NCBI GenBank assembly: GCA_947458745.1
Contig: CANGYQ010000001.1
Coordinates: 124,001 to 188,000, forward strand
Source: Bryobacteraceae bacterium
GTDB lineage: Bacteria > Acidobacteriota > Terriglobia > Bryobacterales > Bryobacteraceae
Direction: 5' to 3'
Length of the DNA: 64,000 bases
Both the position numbers and the translations under genes were made by a program. Every line of letters begins with the position of its first letter. The first letter of the stretch is position 1. Below, piece by piece: positions 16,674 through 27,668 of this stretch. The notes beneath the pieces were generated by a model. That model saw only the letters and a list, made by a program, of their open reading frames with translations. It was not told the origin of the DNA and searched no databases.

Positions 16674-19316
16674 TTACGCTATCACGGGCACCGCCGCGGC
16701 GGGCTGAGAGGTGAAGCTCAGCCCGCCGGTAGTGCGGTCGTAGTCAGCGGTGACGCTTTCGCCATCCCGGACGATGCCCGCCAAGAGCCGCTTGGCGATG
16801 GCGGTTTCGATCTCTTTCTGGATGGCGCGCTTCAGCGGCCTTGCGCCGTAGGTGGGGTCGTTGCCGAGTCGCACCAGGTGCTGGCGAGCCGCGTCGGTGA
16901 GCGTCAGTTCGATCTTGCGCTCCGCCAGGCGTTTGCGCAGTCCGCCCAGTTGGATTTCGACGATCTGCTTCAGGTGCTCTTCGGAGAGAGCGTGGAAGAC
17001 GATGGTCTCATCCACCCGGTTCAGGAACTCCGGCCGGAAGAACTTGCGGAGTTCTTCCATCACGGCCAGCTTCATCATCTCGAACTGGCCGCCCGCGTAG
17101 TCACCGCGGTAGTCGAGAATGCGGGCGCTGCCTAAGTTGGAGGTCATGACGATGATGGTGTTCTTGAAGTCCACCATCCGGCCCTGGCCATCGGTCAAAC
17201 GACCGTCGTCGAGGATCTGCAGCAGCACATTGAAGACGTCCGGGTGGCCTTTTTCGATCTCGTCGAACAGGATCACCGAATAGGGGCGCCGCCGGATCGC
17301 TTCGGTCAACTGGCCGCCCTCGTCGTAGCCCACATAGCCGGGAGGCGCGCCGATCAGCCGGGAGACGGAGTGCTTCTCCTGATACTCGGTCATGTCGATG
17401 CGGATCATGGCGCGTTCGTCGTCGAACAGGTAGTCGGCCAAAGCGCGGGCGAGTTCGGTTTTGCCGACGCCGGTGGGTCCCAAGAAGATGAAACTGCCGA
17501 TGGGGCGGGCCGGGTCTTTCAAGCCGGCGCGGGCCCGCATGACGGCCTCGGCCACGGCACTGACCGCTTCATCCTGGCCGATCACGCGCTTGTGGAGTTC
17601 AGCTTCCAGCGAAAGCAGTTTTTGCAGCTCGCCTTCAAGCAGTTTCGCCACGGGCACGCCGGTCCAGCGGGCCACCACCTGCGCGATGTCCTCTTCGGTT
17701 ACCTCTTCCTTCAGCAACGGACTGGAGGTCTTGCCGTCGGCATCCACTGGCCGGGTTTCCGCCGCCGTGATCGCCTTCTGCAGTTCGATCAGCGTGCCGT
17801 ACTTCAGTGCCGCCGCGCGGTTGAGGTCGTACTCGCGTTCGGCGCGTTCAATGTCGGTCTTGGTCTGCTCCAGTTGCTCGCGCAGTTCGCGGAGTTTATC
17901 GACGCCGCCTTTTTCAGCCTGCCATTGCGCCTTCACCTGATCGGTTTCGGCCTTCAGCGCCGCCAGCTCTGCTTCGATCTTGGCGAGGCGGTCACGGGAG
18001 GCTTCGTCGGTTTCTTTCTTCAATGCCTCGCGCTCGATTTCGAGCTGCATCAGGCGGCGCAGGCTTTCATCCAGCGCCGAGGGCATGGAGTCGATTTCGG
18101 TGCGCAGCTTCGCCGCCGATTCGTCAACGAGGTCGATGGCTTTGTCGGGCAGAAAGCGGTCCGAGATATAGCGATTGGAGAGCACCGCGGCGGCGACCAG
18201 CGCCGAATCCTTGATGCGGACGCCGTGGTGGACTTCGTAGCGTTCGCGCAGGCCACGCAGGATCGAGATCGTGTCTTCCACCGAGGGCTGATCCACCATC
18301 ACCGGCTGGAAGCGGCGCTCGAGAGCGGCGTCCTTTTCGATGTACTTGCGGTACTCATCGAGCGTGGTGGCGCCAATGCAGTGCAGTTCCCCGCGAGCCA
18401 GCATGGGTTTCAGCAGGTTGCCCGCATCCATCGCGCCTTCGCTCTTACCTGCGCCGACGACGGTGTGCAGCTCGTCGATGAACAGGATGATCTCGCCTTG
18501 AGACTCCTGCACTTCTTTGAGCACGGCCTTGAGGCGCTCTTCGAACTCGCCACGATACTTGGCACCTGCCACCAGCGAACCCAAGTCGAGCGACACGACG
18601 CGTCGGTTCTTTAACCCTTCCGGGACGTCGCCGCGCACGATGCGCTGGGCGAGGCCTTCGGCGATGGCCGTCTTGCCCACTCCGGGCTCACCGATCAGCA
18701 CCGGATTGTTCTTGGTGCGGCGCGAGAGAACCTGGATGACGCGGCGAATCTCTTCGTCGCGGCCGATCACCGGGTCTAGCTTGCCATCGGAGGCAGCCTT
18801 GGTCAGATCGCGGCCGTAGCGCTCCAAGGCTTCGTAGGTGGCTTCGGGGTTCTGGGTGGTCACGCGTTGTGCGCCACGGACCTGGGCAATGGCGCTCTCC
18901 AGCTTATCGCGCGTCAAGCCGGATTCGCGAAGAATACGGCCCACGGCTCCGGTATCGGCCAGCGCGGCCTGAAGAAGGTGTTCCACCGAAAGGAACTCGT
19001 CCTTCAACTGCTTGGCCTGCTCCTCGGCATCGGCAAACAGCTTGGTGAAGCGCGTGGTGACGTAGACCTGATCAGGCGATCCGGAGGCCATGGTCACCTT
19101 GGGCAGCTTGTCGAGCTCCGCCTCCAGCTTGCGCCGTAACGGGTCAGCACTCAGGTTCAGGCGGCGCAGCAGCGTGGAGGCCAAGCCATTGGACTGTTCA
19201 AGCAGGGCGAGGACCAGATGCTCCGCATCCACCTGCTGGTGGCTGCGCTTGAGGGCGATGCCTTGGGCGGATCGGACGGCCTCTTGGACTTTTTCGGTGA
19301 AGCGTTCGAAATTCAT
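16674..19316 (-). CDS. clpB: ATP-dependent chaperone ClpB
   Basis: An 880-residue Hsp100 disaggregase that works with DnaK to resolubilise aggregated proteins. Parts in order: Clp N-domain (1-145), first AAA+ module with Walker [14 protein letters not shown] near residue 205, the long coiled-coil middle domain (about 405-525), second AAA+ with [15 protein letters not shown] near 610, and the C-terminal domain. The coiled-coil middle domain distinguishes it from ClpA/ClpC. AGGAG at 19323-19327 is a good ribosome-binding site. No CIRCE or sigma32 consensus was noticed upstream. Confidence 0.97.
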   Translation of the reverse strand: MNFERFTEKVQEAVRSAQGIALKRSHQQVDAEHLVLALLEQSNGLASTLLRRLNLSADPLRRKLEAELDKLPKVTMASGSPDQVYVTTRFTKLFADAEEQAKQLKDEFLSVEHLLQAALADTGAVGRILRESGLTRDKLESAIAQVRGAQRVTTQNPEATYEALERYGRDLTKAASDGKLDPVIGRDEEIRRVIQVLSRRTKNNPVLIGEPGVGKTAIAEGLAQRIVRGDVPEGLKNRRVVSLDLGSLVAGAKYRGEFEERLKAVLKEVQESQGEIILFIDELHTVVGAGKSEGAMDAGNLLKPMLARGELHCIGATTLDEYRKYIEKDAALERRFQPVMVDQPSVEDTISILRGLRERYEVHHGVRIKDSALVAAAVLSNRYISDRFLPDKAIDLVDESAAKLRTEIDSMPSALDESLRRLMQLEIEREALKKETDEASRDRLAKIEAELAALKAETDQVKAQWQAEKGGVDKLRELREQLEQTKTDIERAEREYDLNRAAALKYGTLIELQKAITAAETRPVDADGKTSSPLLKEEVTEEDIAQVVARWTGVPVAKLLEGELQKLLSLEAELHKRVIGQDEAVSAVAEAVMRARAGLKDPARPIGSFIFLGPTGVGKTELARALADYLFDDERAMIRIDMTEYQEKHSVSRLIGAPPGYVGYDEGGQLTEAIRRRPYSVILFDEIEKGHPDVFNVLLQILDDGRLTDGQGRMVDFKNTIIVMTSNLGSARILDYRGDYAGGQFEMMKLAVMEELRKFFRPEFLNRVDETIVFHALSEEHLKQIVEIQLGGLRKRLAERKIELTLTDAARQHLVRLGNDPTYGARPLKRAIQKEIETAIAKRLLAGIVRDGESVTADYDRTTGGLSFTSQPAAAVPVIA

Positions 19317-19391
19317 GGAGAACTCCTAGAAAAATACTAGCAGGTTATATTAGCGATGTCTACTCATATTTTTCAGAGGACGATCGCGGGT

Positions 19392-20069
<678 letters not shown>

Positions 20070-20160
20070 AGGTGGCAAAACGGCCTACCCGGAACGCTGC
20101 CCCCTGGGTTGGGGCCACAGCGAGTCCAGCCCTCCCCGGACGGGACATGTGATTGACATC

Positions 20161-20204
20161 CGTCATTCAATACCAACTCGACGTTCATATCAACTTCACA
20201 TAGC
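20161..20204 (+). promoter_or_regulatory. Possible PHO-box-like direct repeats upstream of phoX
   Basis: Units of 11 bases, GTTCATATCAA (20183-20193) and CTTCACATAGC (20194-20204), share a TTCAxAT core. A third, weaker unit CGTCATTCAAT lies two turns upstream at 20161-20171. PhoB/PhoP-type response regulators bind direct repeats with 11-base phasing, and the downstream gene is a PhoX phosphatase. The match is loose and the acidobacterial consensus is not known to me. Confidence 0.25.
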
Positions 20205-20259
20205 CACTGGATACTTGTCCTGCGAGCACAAGCCGCGACCATGTAGGCCCAGAGGAACC

Positions 20260-22233
20260 ATGCCTGATCATTACATTCGAAACATTGACAACGAGAGCGA
20301 GCGCCCTGATGCCTCCTCGCCCGCATTTGAGGAGGTGCTGACCGCGCGCCGGGATCTATTGAAGGTCCTGGGGGCGGCCCCCTTGTTTGCCGGGGCGGTG
20401 GTGACGGCTGAGGCCGCCAGTGCCGCCGAACCGGCGGAGGCGGCGGTAGTGCCTCAGGCCGCGTTTATCAACAGCGGCATTGATTTCGATCCGATCCGGC
20501 CCGTACGGTCCGGGACGCAGGACTACATCGACGTCCCCGGCAACTACGAAGTCTCTCTGATCATCCGCTGGGGTGACCCGGTGGTGCCGGGTGCGCCGCA
20601 GTTTGATGTCAATGCCCAGACGGCGGCCAAGCAGGCGGTCCAGTTTGGTTACAACAACGACTTTATCGGCTACTTCCCGGGCTCCGATTGGCGCAGCCAG
20701 AATTCCAGCTTTGGCGTGATGGCCGTTAATCACGAGTATGTCAATGAAGAGCTGATGTTCCGGAACTACAACGTCGCCAACGTCACCAAGGAACAGGTGG
20801 ACATCGAGATTGCGGCGCACGGCATGTCCATGATTGAAGTGCAGCGGATGCCGAACGCCTGGGTCTACAATGGCAACTCTCCCTTCAACCGCCGCATCAC
20901 CGGCGAGACCGAGTGTGAAATCACGGGTCCGGCGGCGGGCGACGAGTGGATGCGGACCAGCGCTGATCCGACTGGCCGCCGCGTGCGCGGCACCTTGAAC
21001 AATTGCGCTGGCGGCAAGACGCCTTGGGGCACGGTGCTGACCGCGGAAGAGAACTTCAACCAGTACTTCGCCAACCTGAACAGCTTGCCCGCCGGCCCGG
21101 TCCGTACGGCTCATGCCCGCATGGGCATGCCCACCGGTGCCTCAGGGCTGCGCTGGGAGAACTTCTACAACCGGTTTGACATGGCCAAGGAACCCAACGA
21201 GGCGTTCCGGTTCGGGTGGATCGTCGAGATCGACCCCTACGACCCGCAGTCGGTGCCCAAGAAGCGCACGGCGCTGGGCCGGGCCAAGAATGAGTGCGCC
21301 ACGACGATTCTGGCGCGCGATGGCCGCGTGGTCGTCTACAAGGGCGATGACGAGCGGTTTGACTATGTCTATAAGTTCGTCACGGCGGGTAAATTCAATC
21401 CGGCCAACCGGGCGGCGAACATGAACCTGCTGGACGAAGGCACTCTTTATGTAGCCCGCTACGACGCCAACGGTACCGGCGTCTGGCTGCCGCTGGTGTT
21501 CGGCCAGGGTCCGCTGACGGCCGCCAACGGCTGGCGCAACCAGGCTGATGTGCTGATCCGCGCGCGGCAGGCCGGCGACGCCCTGGGCGCCACCCGCATG
21601 GACCGCCCGGAGGACGTGGAAGCCAATCCGGTCACCAACAAGGTGTATGTCCTGTGCACCAACAACTCCAACCGCGGCGTCGGGACCAATCCCGGCCCGG
21701 ACCCCACCAACCCGCGTGCGGCCAACCGCTGGGGCCACATCATCGAGATGACTGAAGCGGGTGGCGACAACGCGTCGCTGACGTTCCGGTGGGACATGTT
21801 CATGGTTTGCGGCGACCCCAACAACCCGGCCCACCGCACGTTCTGGGGTGGCTGGCAGGGTGAACTGACTCCCATTGGCGCACCGGACCAACTGGTGTTT
21901 GATAACCGGGGCAACCTCTGGATCGGAACGGACGGCATGGCCGCCACTGGTCTCGGCTTTGCCGACGCGGTTTATGCTTGCCCCGCCGAAGGGCCGGAAC
22001 GCGGCTACCTCCGCATGTTCATGGCTTACCCGAATGGCGCGGAGTGCTGCGGTCCGGAATTGACGCCGGACAACACCTCGATGTTTGGTGCCATTCAGCA
22101 CCCCGGCGAAGGCGGCACATTTGGCGGCCAGCAGACCAGCCTATGGCCCGACGGCCGGGACACGCCACGCCCGTCCGTGATCGCGGTGGTGAAGGCGGCC
22201 CGCGCTGGTTCCCCGATCATCGGCACCCGGTAA
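20260..22233 (+). CDS. phoX: PhoX family alkaline phosphatase (DUF839)
   Basis: A 657-residue protein with the PhoX layout: a twin-arginine leader preceded by an N-terminal extension (TARRDLLKVLGAAPLFAGAVV, about residues 28-48), then a beta-propeller phosphatase domain with FGYNNDFIGYFP, GVMAVNHEYVNEELMF, LNNCAGGKTPWGTVLTAEENF and RMDRPEDVEANP. PhoX enzymes are Tat-exported, use calcium and iron, and release phosphate from organic phosphoesters. The ATG at 20260 is preferred because AGAGGA lies just upstream and the longer frame has no family sequence. Phosphate-starvation control is likely but not shown. Confidence 0.93.
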   Translation: MPDHYIRNIDNESERPDASSPAFEEVLTARRDLLKVLGAAPLFAGAVVTAEAASAAEPAEAAVVPQAAFINSGIDFDPIRPVRSGTQDYIDVPGNYEVSLIIRWGDPVVPGAPQFDVNAQTAAKQAVQFGYNNDFIGYFPGSDWRSQNSSFGVMAVNHEYVNEELMFRNYNVANVTKEQVDIEIAAHGMSMIEVQRMPNAWVYNGNSPFNRRITGETECEITGPAAGDEWMRTSADPTGRRVRGTLNNCAGGKTPWGTVLTAEENFNQYFANLNSLPAGPVRTAHARMGMPTGASGLRWENFYNRFDMAKEPNEAFRFGWIVEIDPYDPQSVPKKRTALGRAKNECATTILARDGRVVVYKGDDERFDYVYKFVTAGKFNPANRAANMNLLDEGTLYVARYDANGTGVWLPLVFGQGPLTAANGWRNQADVLIRARQAGDALGATRMDRPEDVEANPVTNKVYVLCTNNSNRGVGTNPGPDPTNPRAANRWGHIIEMTEAGGDNASLTFRWDMFMVCGDPNNPAHRTFWGGWQGELTPIGAPDQLVFDNRGNLWIGTDGMAATGLGFADAVYACPAEGPERGYLRMFMAYPNGAECCGPELTPDNTSMFGAIQHPGEGGTFGGQQTSLWPDGRDTPRPSVIAVVKAARAGSPIIGTR

Positions 22234-22251
22234 GCAGAGGCTGTTCAAAAA

Positions 22252-22284
22252 GAAAAGGCCATCCCTTCGGGGGTGGCCTTTTCG
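22252..22284. terminator. Bidirectional intrinsic terminator between phoX and mscL
   Basis: AAAAGGCCATCCC, a TTCG-type loop and GGGGTGGCCTTTT form a strong hairpin (22253-22282). Read plus it ends CTTTTCGTATTT; read minus it is followed by CTTTTCTTTTT. It therefore serves both the phoX and mscL transcripts, which converge here. Confidence 0.85.
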
Positions 22285-22302
22285 TATTTCGCGTGAGGAG
22301 TG

Positions 22303-22725
22303 TTACCGCCGCGAGAGCAGGTCGCGGATCTCGCCCAGCAGTGCCTCAGTGGGGGTGGGGCCGGGCGGGGGGGCCGACGTGGCCGGGGGAGGCGCGTTCA
22401 GTTTGTTGGCCTGCCGCACGATGAGGAAGATCACCATCGCGATAATCAGGAAGTTGATGATGGCGGTGATGAAGTTGCCGTAGGCGACCGCGGCCACACC
22501 GGCCTTTTTGGCCTCCGCGAGCGTGGCATAGGTGTTGCCGTCAAGCGCCACAAACAGATTGGTGAAGTCGATCTTGCCCGTGGCCAGGCTGATTACCGGC
22601 ATGATCAGATCATCGGTGGCCGACGAAACGATCTTGCCGAACGCCCCGCCGATAATGACGCCGACGGCCAAATCCAGCACGTTGCCGCGCTTGATAAACT
22701 CCTGAAACTCGCTCACCATTCCCAT
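22303..22725 (-). CDS. mscL: Large-conductance mechanosensitive channel MscL
   Basis: A 140-residue channel protein that opens under hypo-osmotic shock. FQEFIKRGNVLDLAVGVIIGGAFGKIVSSATDDLIMPVI is the classic N-terminal helix, TM1 and pore region. A second helix, FITAIINFLIIAMVIFLIV, is TM2, and the C-terminal helix LLGEIRDLLSRR follows a Pro-rich linker. It is a homopentamer in the inner membrane. GGGAGGA upstream of the ATG at 22725 is a good ribosome-binding site. Confidence 0.97.
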   Translation of the reverse strand: MGMVSEFQEFIKRGNVLDLAVGVIIGGAFGKIVSSATDDLIMPVISLATGKIDFTNLFVALDGNTYATLAEAKKAGVAAVAYGNFITAIINFLIIAMVIFLIVRQANKLNAPPPATSAPPPGPTPTEALLGEIRDLLSRR

Positions 22726-22893
22726 TTCGCTTTCCTCCCAATCACTGTCTGTTGTCGATCTCTACTGCTGCTGAGCAATCATGCCATATCGTGCGGCTGC
22801 CTGAACATCGCTTGCTGGCGCGCGCAGCCCGGTAGCATCCGCGTGGCTGAGCCGCTCGCCGCAAAGGAGCGGGTCGCGCCGGGCGCGCCGAGA

Positions 22894-24639
22894 CTACGCC
22901 ACTGGCGGCTTGCCCTCGACAATGCGGTGATACCGGTCAATCGGCAGGTTCTCGAACCGGTCGACGCGCTTGGATGGCGCAGGCCACTTGATCTCTACCC
23001 AATCGAGCTTCGCCGCCGTTCCCAGCCCCAGCACCTCGCGTGGATCGTGCGATGACAGGTAGCTGCCGCCATTGTTCTTGAGCCGTGACCGCTTGACGCC
23101 ACCGGCGGACCAGGTGATCCGCGCGCCGATCGCGTCACGGTTGCAGGTTGTGCCTTCCAGCTTCAACCCCACCCAGTGGTTCCCTTCCCCGGCGACGTTC
23201 TTCAGCAGCACCGGCGCTTCGCCACAGTTGGCCACCAGCACGCTCAGCTTGCCATTGTTCAGATAGTCGCCGACGGCCAAGCCACGCGCGGGCCAGGACT
23301 TCAAGAACGCCGGCCCCGCTTGCAGCGAGACATTGCGCAGTTTGCCGCCATCGTTGTGGAACAGCAGCAGCGGCTCTTTGTACTTCACTTGCTGCGAATA
23401 CTGTTCGATCATGTCGTCGGGATGGCCGTTGGCCAGAATCAGGTCGGTCGAGCCGTCGTTGTCGTAATCGAAAAACTTCAGCCCCCAACCCGACAGCAGC
23501 CGAGTCGATTGGGCGACGTTGTGCTTGTGCGCGGAATCGGCGAACGATTCGGTCTTCTGGTTCTCATAGAGCGAGAACATCTCCTGGTCCACGTTCGCCA
23601 CAAACAGGTCTTCCCAGCCGTCCGTGTTGATGTCCGCCGCATCGACGCCCATGCCGGAGCGGGCCTGTCCGTTCTGGCTGAAGCCGACCTCGGCCGCGAG
23701 GGCCACCTCTTCCCACTTACCGCCGCCGCGATTCAGAAACAGGAAGTTCTGCACCGTGTCGTTGGCCACAAACAGATCGGTGCGGCCATCGTTGTTGACG
23801 TCGGTGGCCACCACCCCCAACGCCTTGCCCAGCGACTTTTCAATGTCGGTGCCCTTCGACACCAGCTTGAAGGTGCCATCGCCATTGTTGTGATAGAGCA
23901 AGCTGGCGGTGGGCTTGAAGACGCGCGGGATGCAGTAGTAGCGCCGGCCCAGTTTGTTATCGCCGCAGGAAAAGCGTTCCGCCACCGAGTAGCTGACAAA
24001 GCTGCACAGAAACAGATCGAGCTTGCCGTCCTGGTCATAGTCGAGCCAGGTGGCCGACGTGGTCCAGCCCGGTGCCGCCAGTCCCGCTTTCTCGGTTACG
24101 TCGGTAAAGGTGCCGTCACCATTGTTGTGATAAAGCGTTGGCCTTCCATAGGCCGTCACCAGCAGGTCCGGCAAGCCGTCGTTGTCGTAATCGCCCACCG
24201 CCGCGCCCATGCCGAAGCCGTTCGGGATGGCGACGCCCGCCTTCTCCGCCACATCGGTGAAGGTGCCGTCGCGATTGTTCTTGTAGAGAGCGTTGCGCAG
24301 CGGCTTCTTGGGCGTGAAAAAGTCCGAGGGCCCGGAGTTGACCAGGAACAAGTCCATCCAGCCGTCGTTGTCGAAATCGATAAACGCACAACCGGGCGGC
24401 AGCGTTTCGGGGAGAAACCGCTCGGGTGACATCGCGTTGTCGTGCACCCAGGTGATGCCGGATTTAGCGGGCGGTACTTCTTCAAACAAGGGCTTCGCCA
24501 AGGTCTGCGCGGAAGCCAATGCGCCTCCGCCCAAAAGCGCGGGCGCACCCAAGCCCAAGCTCAACAACTGACGCCGGCTGAGATTCACAGTGTTCATCGT
24601 AGCGGAGGCAGGCGCATTCAGGCGCGTCGAACGCTTCAT
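22894..24639 (-). CDS. CRTAC1 family secreted FG-GAP/ASPIC-UnbV protein
   Basis: A 581-residue protein with a twin-arginine leader ([26 protein letters not shown], about 20-45). Repeated FG-GAP/VCBS calcium-binding units of the type [33 protein letters not shown] and [12 protein letters not shown] form a beta-propeller through most of the length. The C-terminus is an ASPIC/UnbV domain ([27 protein letters not shown]). The function is unknown. The ATG at 24639 overlaps the stop of the upstream VWA-type fragment as ATGA, which supports that start and shows the two once formed an operon. Confidence 0.9.
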   Translation of the reverse strand: MKRSTRLNAPASATMNTVNLSRRQLLSLGLGAPALLGGGALASAQTLAKPLFEEVPPAKSGITWVHDNAMSPERFLPETLPPGCAFIDFDNDGWMDLFLVNSGPSDFFTPKKPLRNALYKNNRDGTFTDVAEKAGVAIPNGFGMGAAVGDYDNDGLPDLLVTAYGRPTLYHNNGDGTFTDVTEKAGLAAPGWTTSATWLDYDQDGKLDLFLCSFVSYSVAERFSCGDNKLGRRYYCIPRVFKPTASLLYHNNGDGTFKLVSKGTDIEKSLGKALGVVATDVNNDGRTDLFVANDTVQNFLFLNRGGGKWEEVALAAEVGFSQNGQARSGMGVDAADINTDGWEDLFVANVDQEMFSLYENQKTESFADSAHKHNVAQSTRLLSGWGLKFFDYDNDGSTDLILANGHPDDMIEQYSQQVKYKEPLLLFHNDGGKLRNVSLQAGPAFLKSWPARGLAVGDYLNNGKLSVLVANCGEAPVLLKNVAGEGNHWVGLKLEGTTCNRDAIGARITWSAGGVKRSRLKNNGGSYLSSHDPREVLGLGTAAKLDWVEIKWPAPSKRVDRFENLPIDRYHRIVEGKPPVA

Positions 24640-25190
24640 TCGATGGTCACCATCAGGCTGCGCTGCAACCCTTTGTCGCCATCAATCACGGTCGCCCGAA
24701 ACTCATAGAGGCCCGGCGCCAGGCCATCGACAGGCATGCTGGTGACAAACGGAATATTCCCTTCGCCGTCGGGCGCGGGCAGCGTGGGCTCCATGCGTGC
24801 TGCTACCTTACCGTCACGCACCAGATCCAGCACCAGCCGGGGCATGCGACCCTCTGCCGGATAGACCACCAGGTACGCACTGAGCGCCGTCTTCACCGCG
24901 CCGCCCGCGCGGGTGATCGTATCGGCAAGCGTAGGGATGACGCGGGAGTTCGCGAGCACGGTGGGATCATTTGCATCCACCGTCTCCGGCCGCGGTTGCA
25001 TGCGGCGCAACAGGACAAGCTCCGATATCGACAAACCGTCGGCGCGCTTGGGCACCACCAGTACCGCCTTGCGCGCAGCCAGGAGGGTTACGACGACGAA
25101 TTGAAGGAATACACCATTGCCACCGAGGCACTGGGCCGCCCGGCAGACTTCGATCAGAAGCGAGACTCCATCGTCCGCGTCGAAATTCAC
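24636..25190 (-). pseudogene. VWA-type secreted protein, C-terminal remnant
   Basis: Only the part from about VLVVPKRADGLSISELVLLRRMQP onward (about 25050 down to 24636) looks like protein: an acidobacterial VWA-related family C-terminus with PTLADTITR, VYPAEGRMPRLVLDLVRDGK, and a final [20 protein letters not shown]. The first 40 or so residues are antisense to the adjacent malectin gene and have no family character. The VWA domain that should lie upstream is missing. It still ends in an ATGA overlap with the CRTAC1 gene. It is best read as the surviving 3' third of a larger gene broken near 25080. Confidence 0.6.
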
Positions 25191-26576
25191 CGGCTCCGAA
25201 AGCGCTTACTTCAGTATTACGAAACTACCGGTAAGGATGAACCCTTGCGGATTGTCATCCCGGAAGGCAAGTACGTCCCACTCTTCGTCCCGACTGCGCG
25301 TTCCAGTGCCTTGGCGGTGGTTCCGCCTCCGGAAACGCCGGCGGTTACCGCGCCCCCGGTTGAGACCGCGCTGGCAACTGGACCAGACCCTGGTGCATCG
25401 TTTCCGGCTGCCACCCCGCCCTTACCGCCCCCCGCGGCTTCCCCCAAAGGGACCACCACGGCGGTGCTGCTGGCGGCGGCTTTGGTGCTGGCCGTCAGCT
25501 ATATGTGGTCCGCCCGGGCCAAGGCACCATCTGGACCCGAGAGTGAGCGTGTCTCGACCGAGCGGTCGATGACCGCTTCGCCCGTTCAGGCTGCTGATGC
25601 CGGCGGGGAGATCCGGATACTGGCCGGTCGCGACAAGGATTACACCGATCAGTTGGGCTACCGTTGGTCAGCGGACCGCTACTTTACCGGCGGCAACGTC
25701 AACAAGACCCCCCATCCGGCGGTGGAACGCGGCAGCGACCCGGCCCTGTTTGCGGGTCACCGGGAAGGTGAGTTTCAGTACGATATTCCCCTCGATCCGG
25801 GCTATTATGAACTCCGTTTGTACTTTGGCGAGACCGTTTTCGGTGAAGGCAATCCCGCCGGAGGGGCGGAAAGCACGCGTCTATTTGACGTCATCGCCAA
25901 TGGCAACTGCGTCCTGGATCTGTTCGACGTGCTGGCCGACGCCCCGGGCGCCCGGGTGGCCGACATCCGTGTCTTCAAAGGCATCCAGCCGGCCGCCGAC
26001 GGGAAGCTGCACCTGAGCTTCCGGGCCAACATGCATAACGAGCCTTTCGTCAACGCCATCGAGATCCGCCGGACCACCCCGGGGCGTATCCGCCCCATCC
26101 GCATGGTGGCCCAGGCACTGCCCATCCGGGATTCCCTGGGCCGCACCTGGGAGCCGGACTATCTGGCCAGCGGCGGCAACGTCGTCAAGCGCAACCGTCC
26201 CGCCGTTGACACTGACACCCCGGAGATCTGCCGCGGCGAGCGCTTCGGCAACTTCCAGTACGCCATTCCAGTGGCGACCGACGGCACCTACAAGCTGTCG
26301 CTATTCTTCCATGAAGCCTGGTTCGGCCCCGGCAACAATGGCGGTGGGGGCGAAGGGGCGCGAGCGTTTGATGTCTACGTCAACCACAATGCCCTGCTCG
26401 CCAACTTTGACTTGTTCCGGGCAGCGGGCGCTCCTCGCCGCGCTTTGGTGAAGACCTTCCATGGCCTAAAGGCCAATGCCCGTGGCAAACTGCTGGTGTC
26501 CCTGGAGCCGACGCACGACTATGCGTGCATCAATGCACTGGAAGCGGAAGACGAGTCCCCGGAGCCTCGCCCCTAG
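24996..26576 (+). CDS. Malectin-domain membrane protein, 5'-truncated
   Basis: Real sequence begins near 25090 with YDDELKEYTIATEALGRPAD, followed by SIVRVEIHRLRKRLLQYYET, an N-terminal DNA-binding-like module found in many Solibacter proteins. Then come a Pro/Ala-rich linker, one transmembrane helix (TAVLLAAALVLAVSYMW) and two malectin-like carbohydrate-binding domains: the first from IRILAGRDKDYTD with YFTGGNVNKTPHP, the second from MVAQALPIRDSLG with SGGNVVKRNRPAVD. The usual beginning of the N-terminal module is absent and the frame instead runs into antisense of the VWA remnant, with only a TTG at 24996 as start. Likely a truncated gene; it may not be expressed. Confidence 0.7.
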   Translation: MHAAQQDKLRYRQTVGALGHHQYRLARSQEGYDDELKEYTIATEALGRPADFDQKRDSIVRVEIHRLRKRLLQYYETTGKDEPLRIVIPEGKYVPLFVPTARSSALAVVPPPETPAVTAPPVETALATGPDPGASFPAATPPLPPPAASPKGTTTAVLLAAALVLAVSYMWSARAKAPSGPESERVSTERSMTASPVQAADAGGEIRILAGRDKDYTDQLGYRWSADRYFTGGNVNKTPHPAVERGSDPALFAGHREGEFQYDIPLDPGYYELRLYFGETVFGEGNPAGGAESTRLFDVIANGNCVLDLFDVLADAPGARVADIRVFKGIQPAADGKLHLSFRANMHNEPFVNAIEIRRTTPGRIRPIRMVAQALPIRDSLGRTWEPDYLASGGNVVKRNRPAVDTDTPEICRGERFGNFQYAIPVATDGTYKLSLFFHEAWFGPGNNGGGGEGARAFDVYVNHNALLANFDLFRAAGAPRRALVKTFHGLKANARGKLLVSLEPTHDYACINALEAEDESPEPRP

Positions 26577-26636
26577 CCGCGACGGCTGGTCAGTGCCTCA
26601 AGCCTCGCCACTTCCAGGAATGAGACAATAACAACC

Positions 26637-27665
26637 GTGTTGGCGTCCCAAGACGCGGTCTTCCTGTTTCTCCGGCCCTGGATTGCCTTCCTGGTCTCGC
26701 TGGCGGTGTTTTTGGTCATTCGCCAGTTGGGGCGGCGTTGGCTTTACCGGCGGGCTACCGGGACGGATTCCTACTTGTGGTCGTTGCTGGAATCCACCAA
26801 AGCACCCTCCTGGATGTGGGCCCTGATGGGCGCGCTGTGGGTGACGATGGAGTATTCCGACCTACCGGCCCGTGCCGCCCGCATCTCCACCAACACCATC
26901 GCCGTCTGTTTGACGCTCAGCCTGTCGCTGGGCATCGCCAGCATGCTGGAGCGGATGGTCAGCCTCTATGGCCGCCGCAATAACCGGCCACTCGCCGCCG
27001 CTGGCCTTTCCCGAACCCTGATCTATGTCCTGGTGCTGGGCATCGGCCTGGTGATCCTGCTCCGTAGCCTGGGCTTAACCGTCACGCCGTTGCTGACCGC
27101 CCTGGGCGTCGGCGGCTTGGCGGTGGCGCTGGCCCTGCAAGACACGCTGGCCAACTTTTTCGCCGGTATCCACATCATTGTGGAGTCGCCGGTGAGTGTG
27201 GGGGACTTCATCCGCCTGTCGTCGAGTGAAGAAGGCATCGTCACCGATATTGGCTGGCGCACGACGCGTGTCACCAACATGCAGAACAACGTGATCGTCA
27301 TTCCCAATTCCAAGATCACCGCCAGCATCCTGCTCAACTTCAGTCTGCCCGAATCGCGCCTGGCCACTGATGTCGATGTGGTGGTGGGCCATGAGGCCGA
27401 TCTTGATGCCGTTCGCACCATGCTGCTGGAAGAAGCCGCGCAGGCCGACAGTGTTCTGGCGGACCCGCCACCCATCGTATTAATGGACCCCGGCGTCACG
27501 CCCACGCACGTCCAGCTAAAGCTGTGGGTCAACATCCCGGAGCGGACATTGCAGGGACTGGTCCGGTCCGACCTCCGCTTCCGCATCGCCCGCCGCCTGA
27601 GGCGCGAAGGCGTCCCCATGCCGCGCATGGACTATGTCGTCACTGGACCACCGGTGGGAGCCTAG
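26637..27665 (+). CDS. MscS family mechanosensitive ion channel
   Basis: A 342-residue channel with about four N-terminal hydrophobic helices. The pore helix and following beta domain are recognisable: LGVGGLAVALALQDTLANFFAGIHIIVESPVSVGDFI, then IGWRTTRVTNMQNNVIVIPNSKITAS. Length is slightly above E. coli MscS. The GTG at 26637 begins right at the first membrane helix. It ends three bases before the hyuA start, so the two are probably one transcript, although no functional link is evident. Confidence 0.92.
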   Translation: MLASQDAVFLFLRPWIAFLVSLAVFLVIRQLGRRWLYRRATGTDSYLWSLLESTKAPSWMWALMGALWVTMEYSDLPARAARISTNTIAVCLTLSLSLGIASMLERMVSLYGRRNNRPLAAAGLSRTLIYVLVLGIGLVILLRSLGLTVTPLLTALGVGGLAVALALQDTLANFFAGIHIIVESPVSVGDFIRLSSSEEGIVTDIGWRTTRVTNMQNNVIVIPNSKITASILLNFSLPESRLATDVDVVVGHEADLDAVRTMLLEEAAQADSVLADPPPIVLMDPGVTPTHVQLKLWVNIPERTLQGLVRSDLRFRIARRLRREGVPMPRMDYVVTGPPVGA

Positions 27666-27668
27666 CCC

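Noticed and set aside
17244-18614. A 456-codon open frame antisense to clpB
   Set aside because: It lies entirely inside a clear clpB gene; high GC content leaves opposite frames open. No family resemblance or ribosome-binding site.
20153-20182. TTGACA at 20153 as a phoX -35 box
   Set aside because: No acceptable -10 element at 16-18 bases downstream; treated only as part of the repeat region.
23176-24429. Open frame of 417 codons antisense to the CRTAC1 gene
   Set aside because: FG-GAP repeats on the true strand produce a repetitive shadow; no independent evidence.
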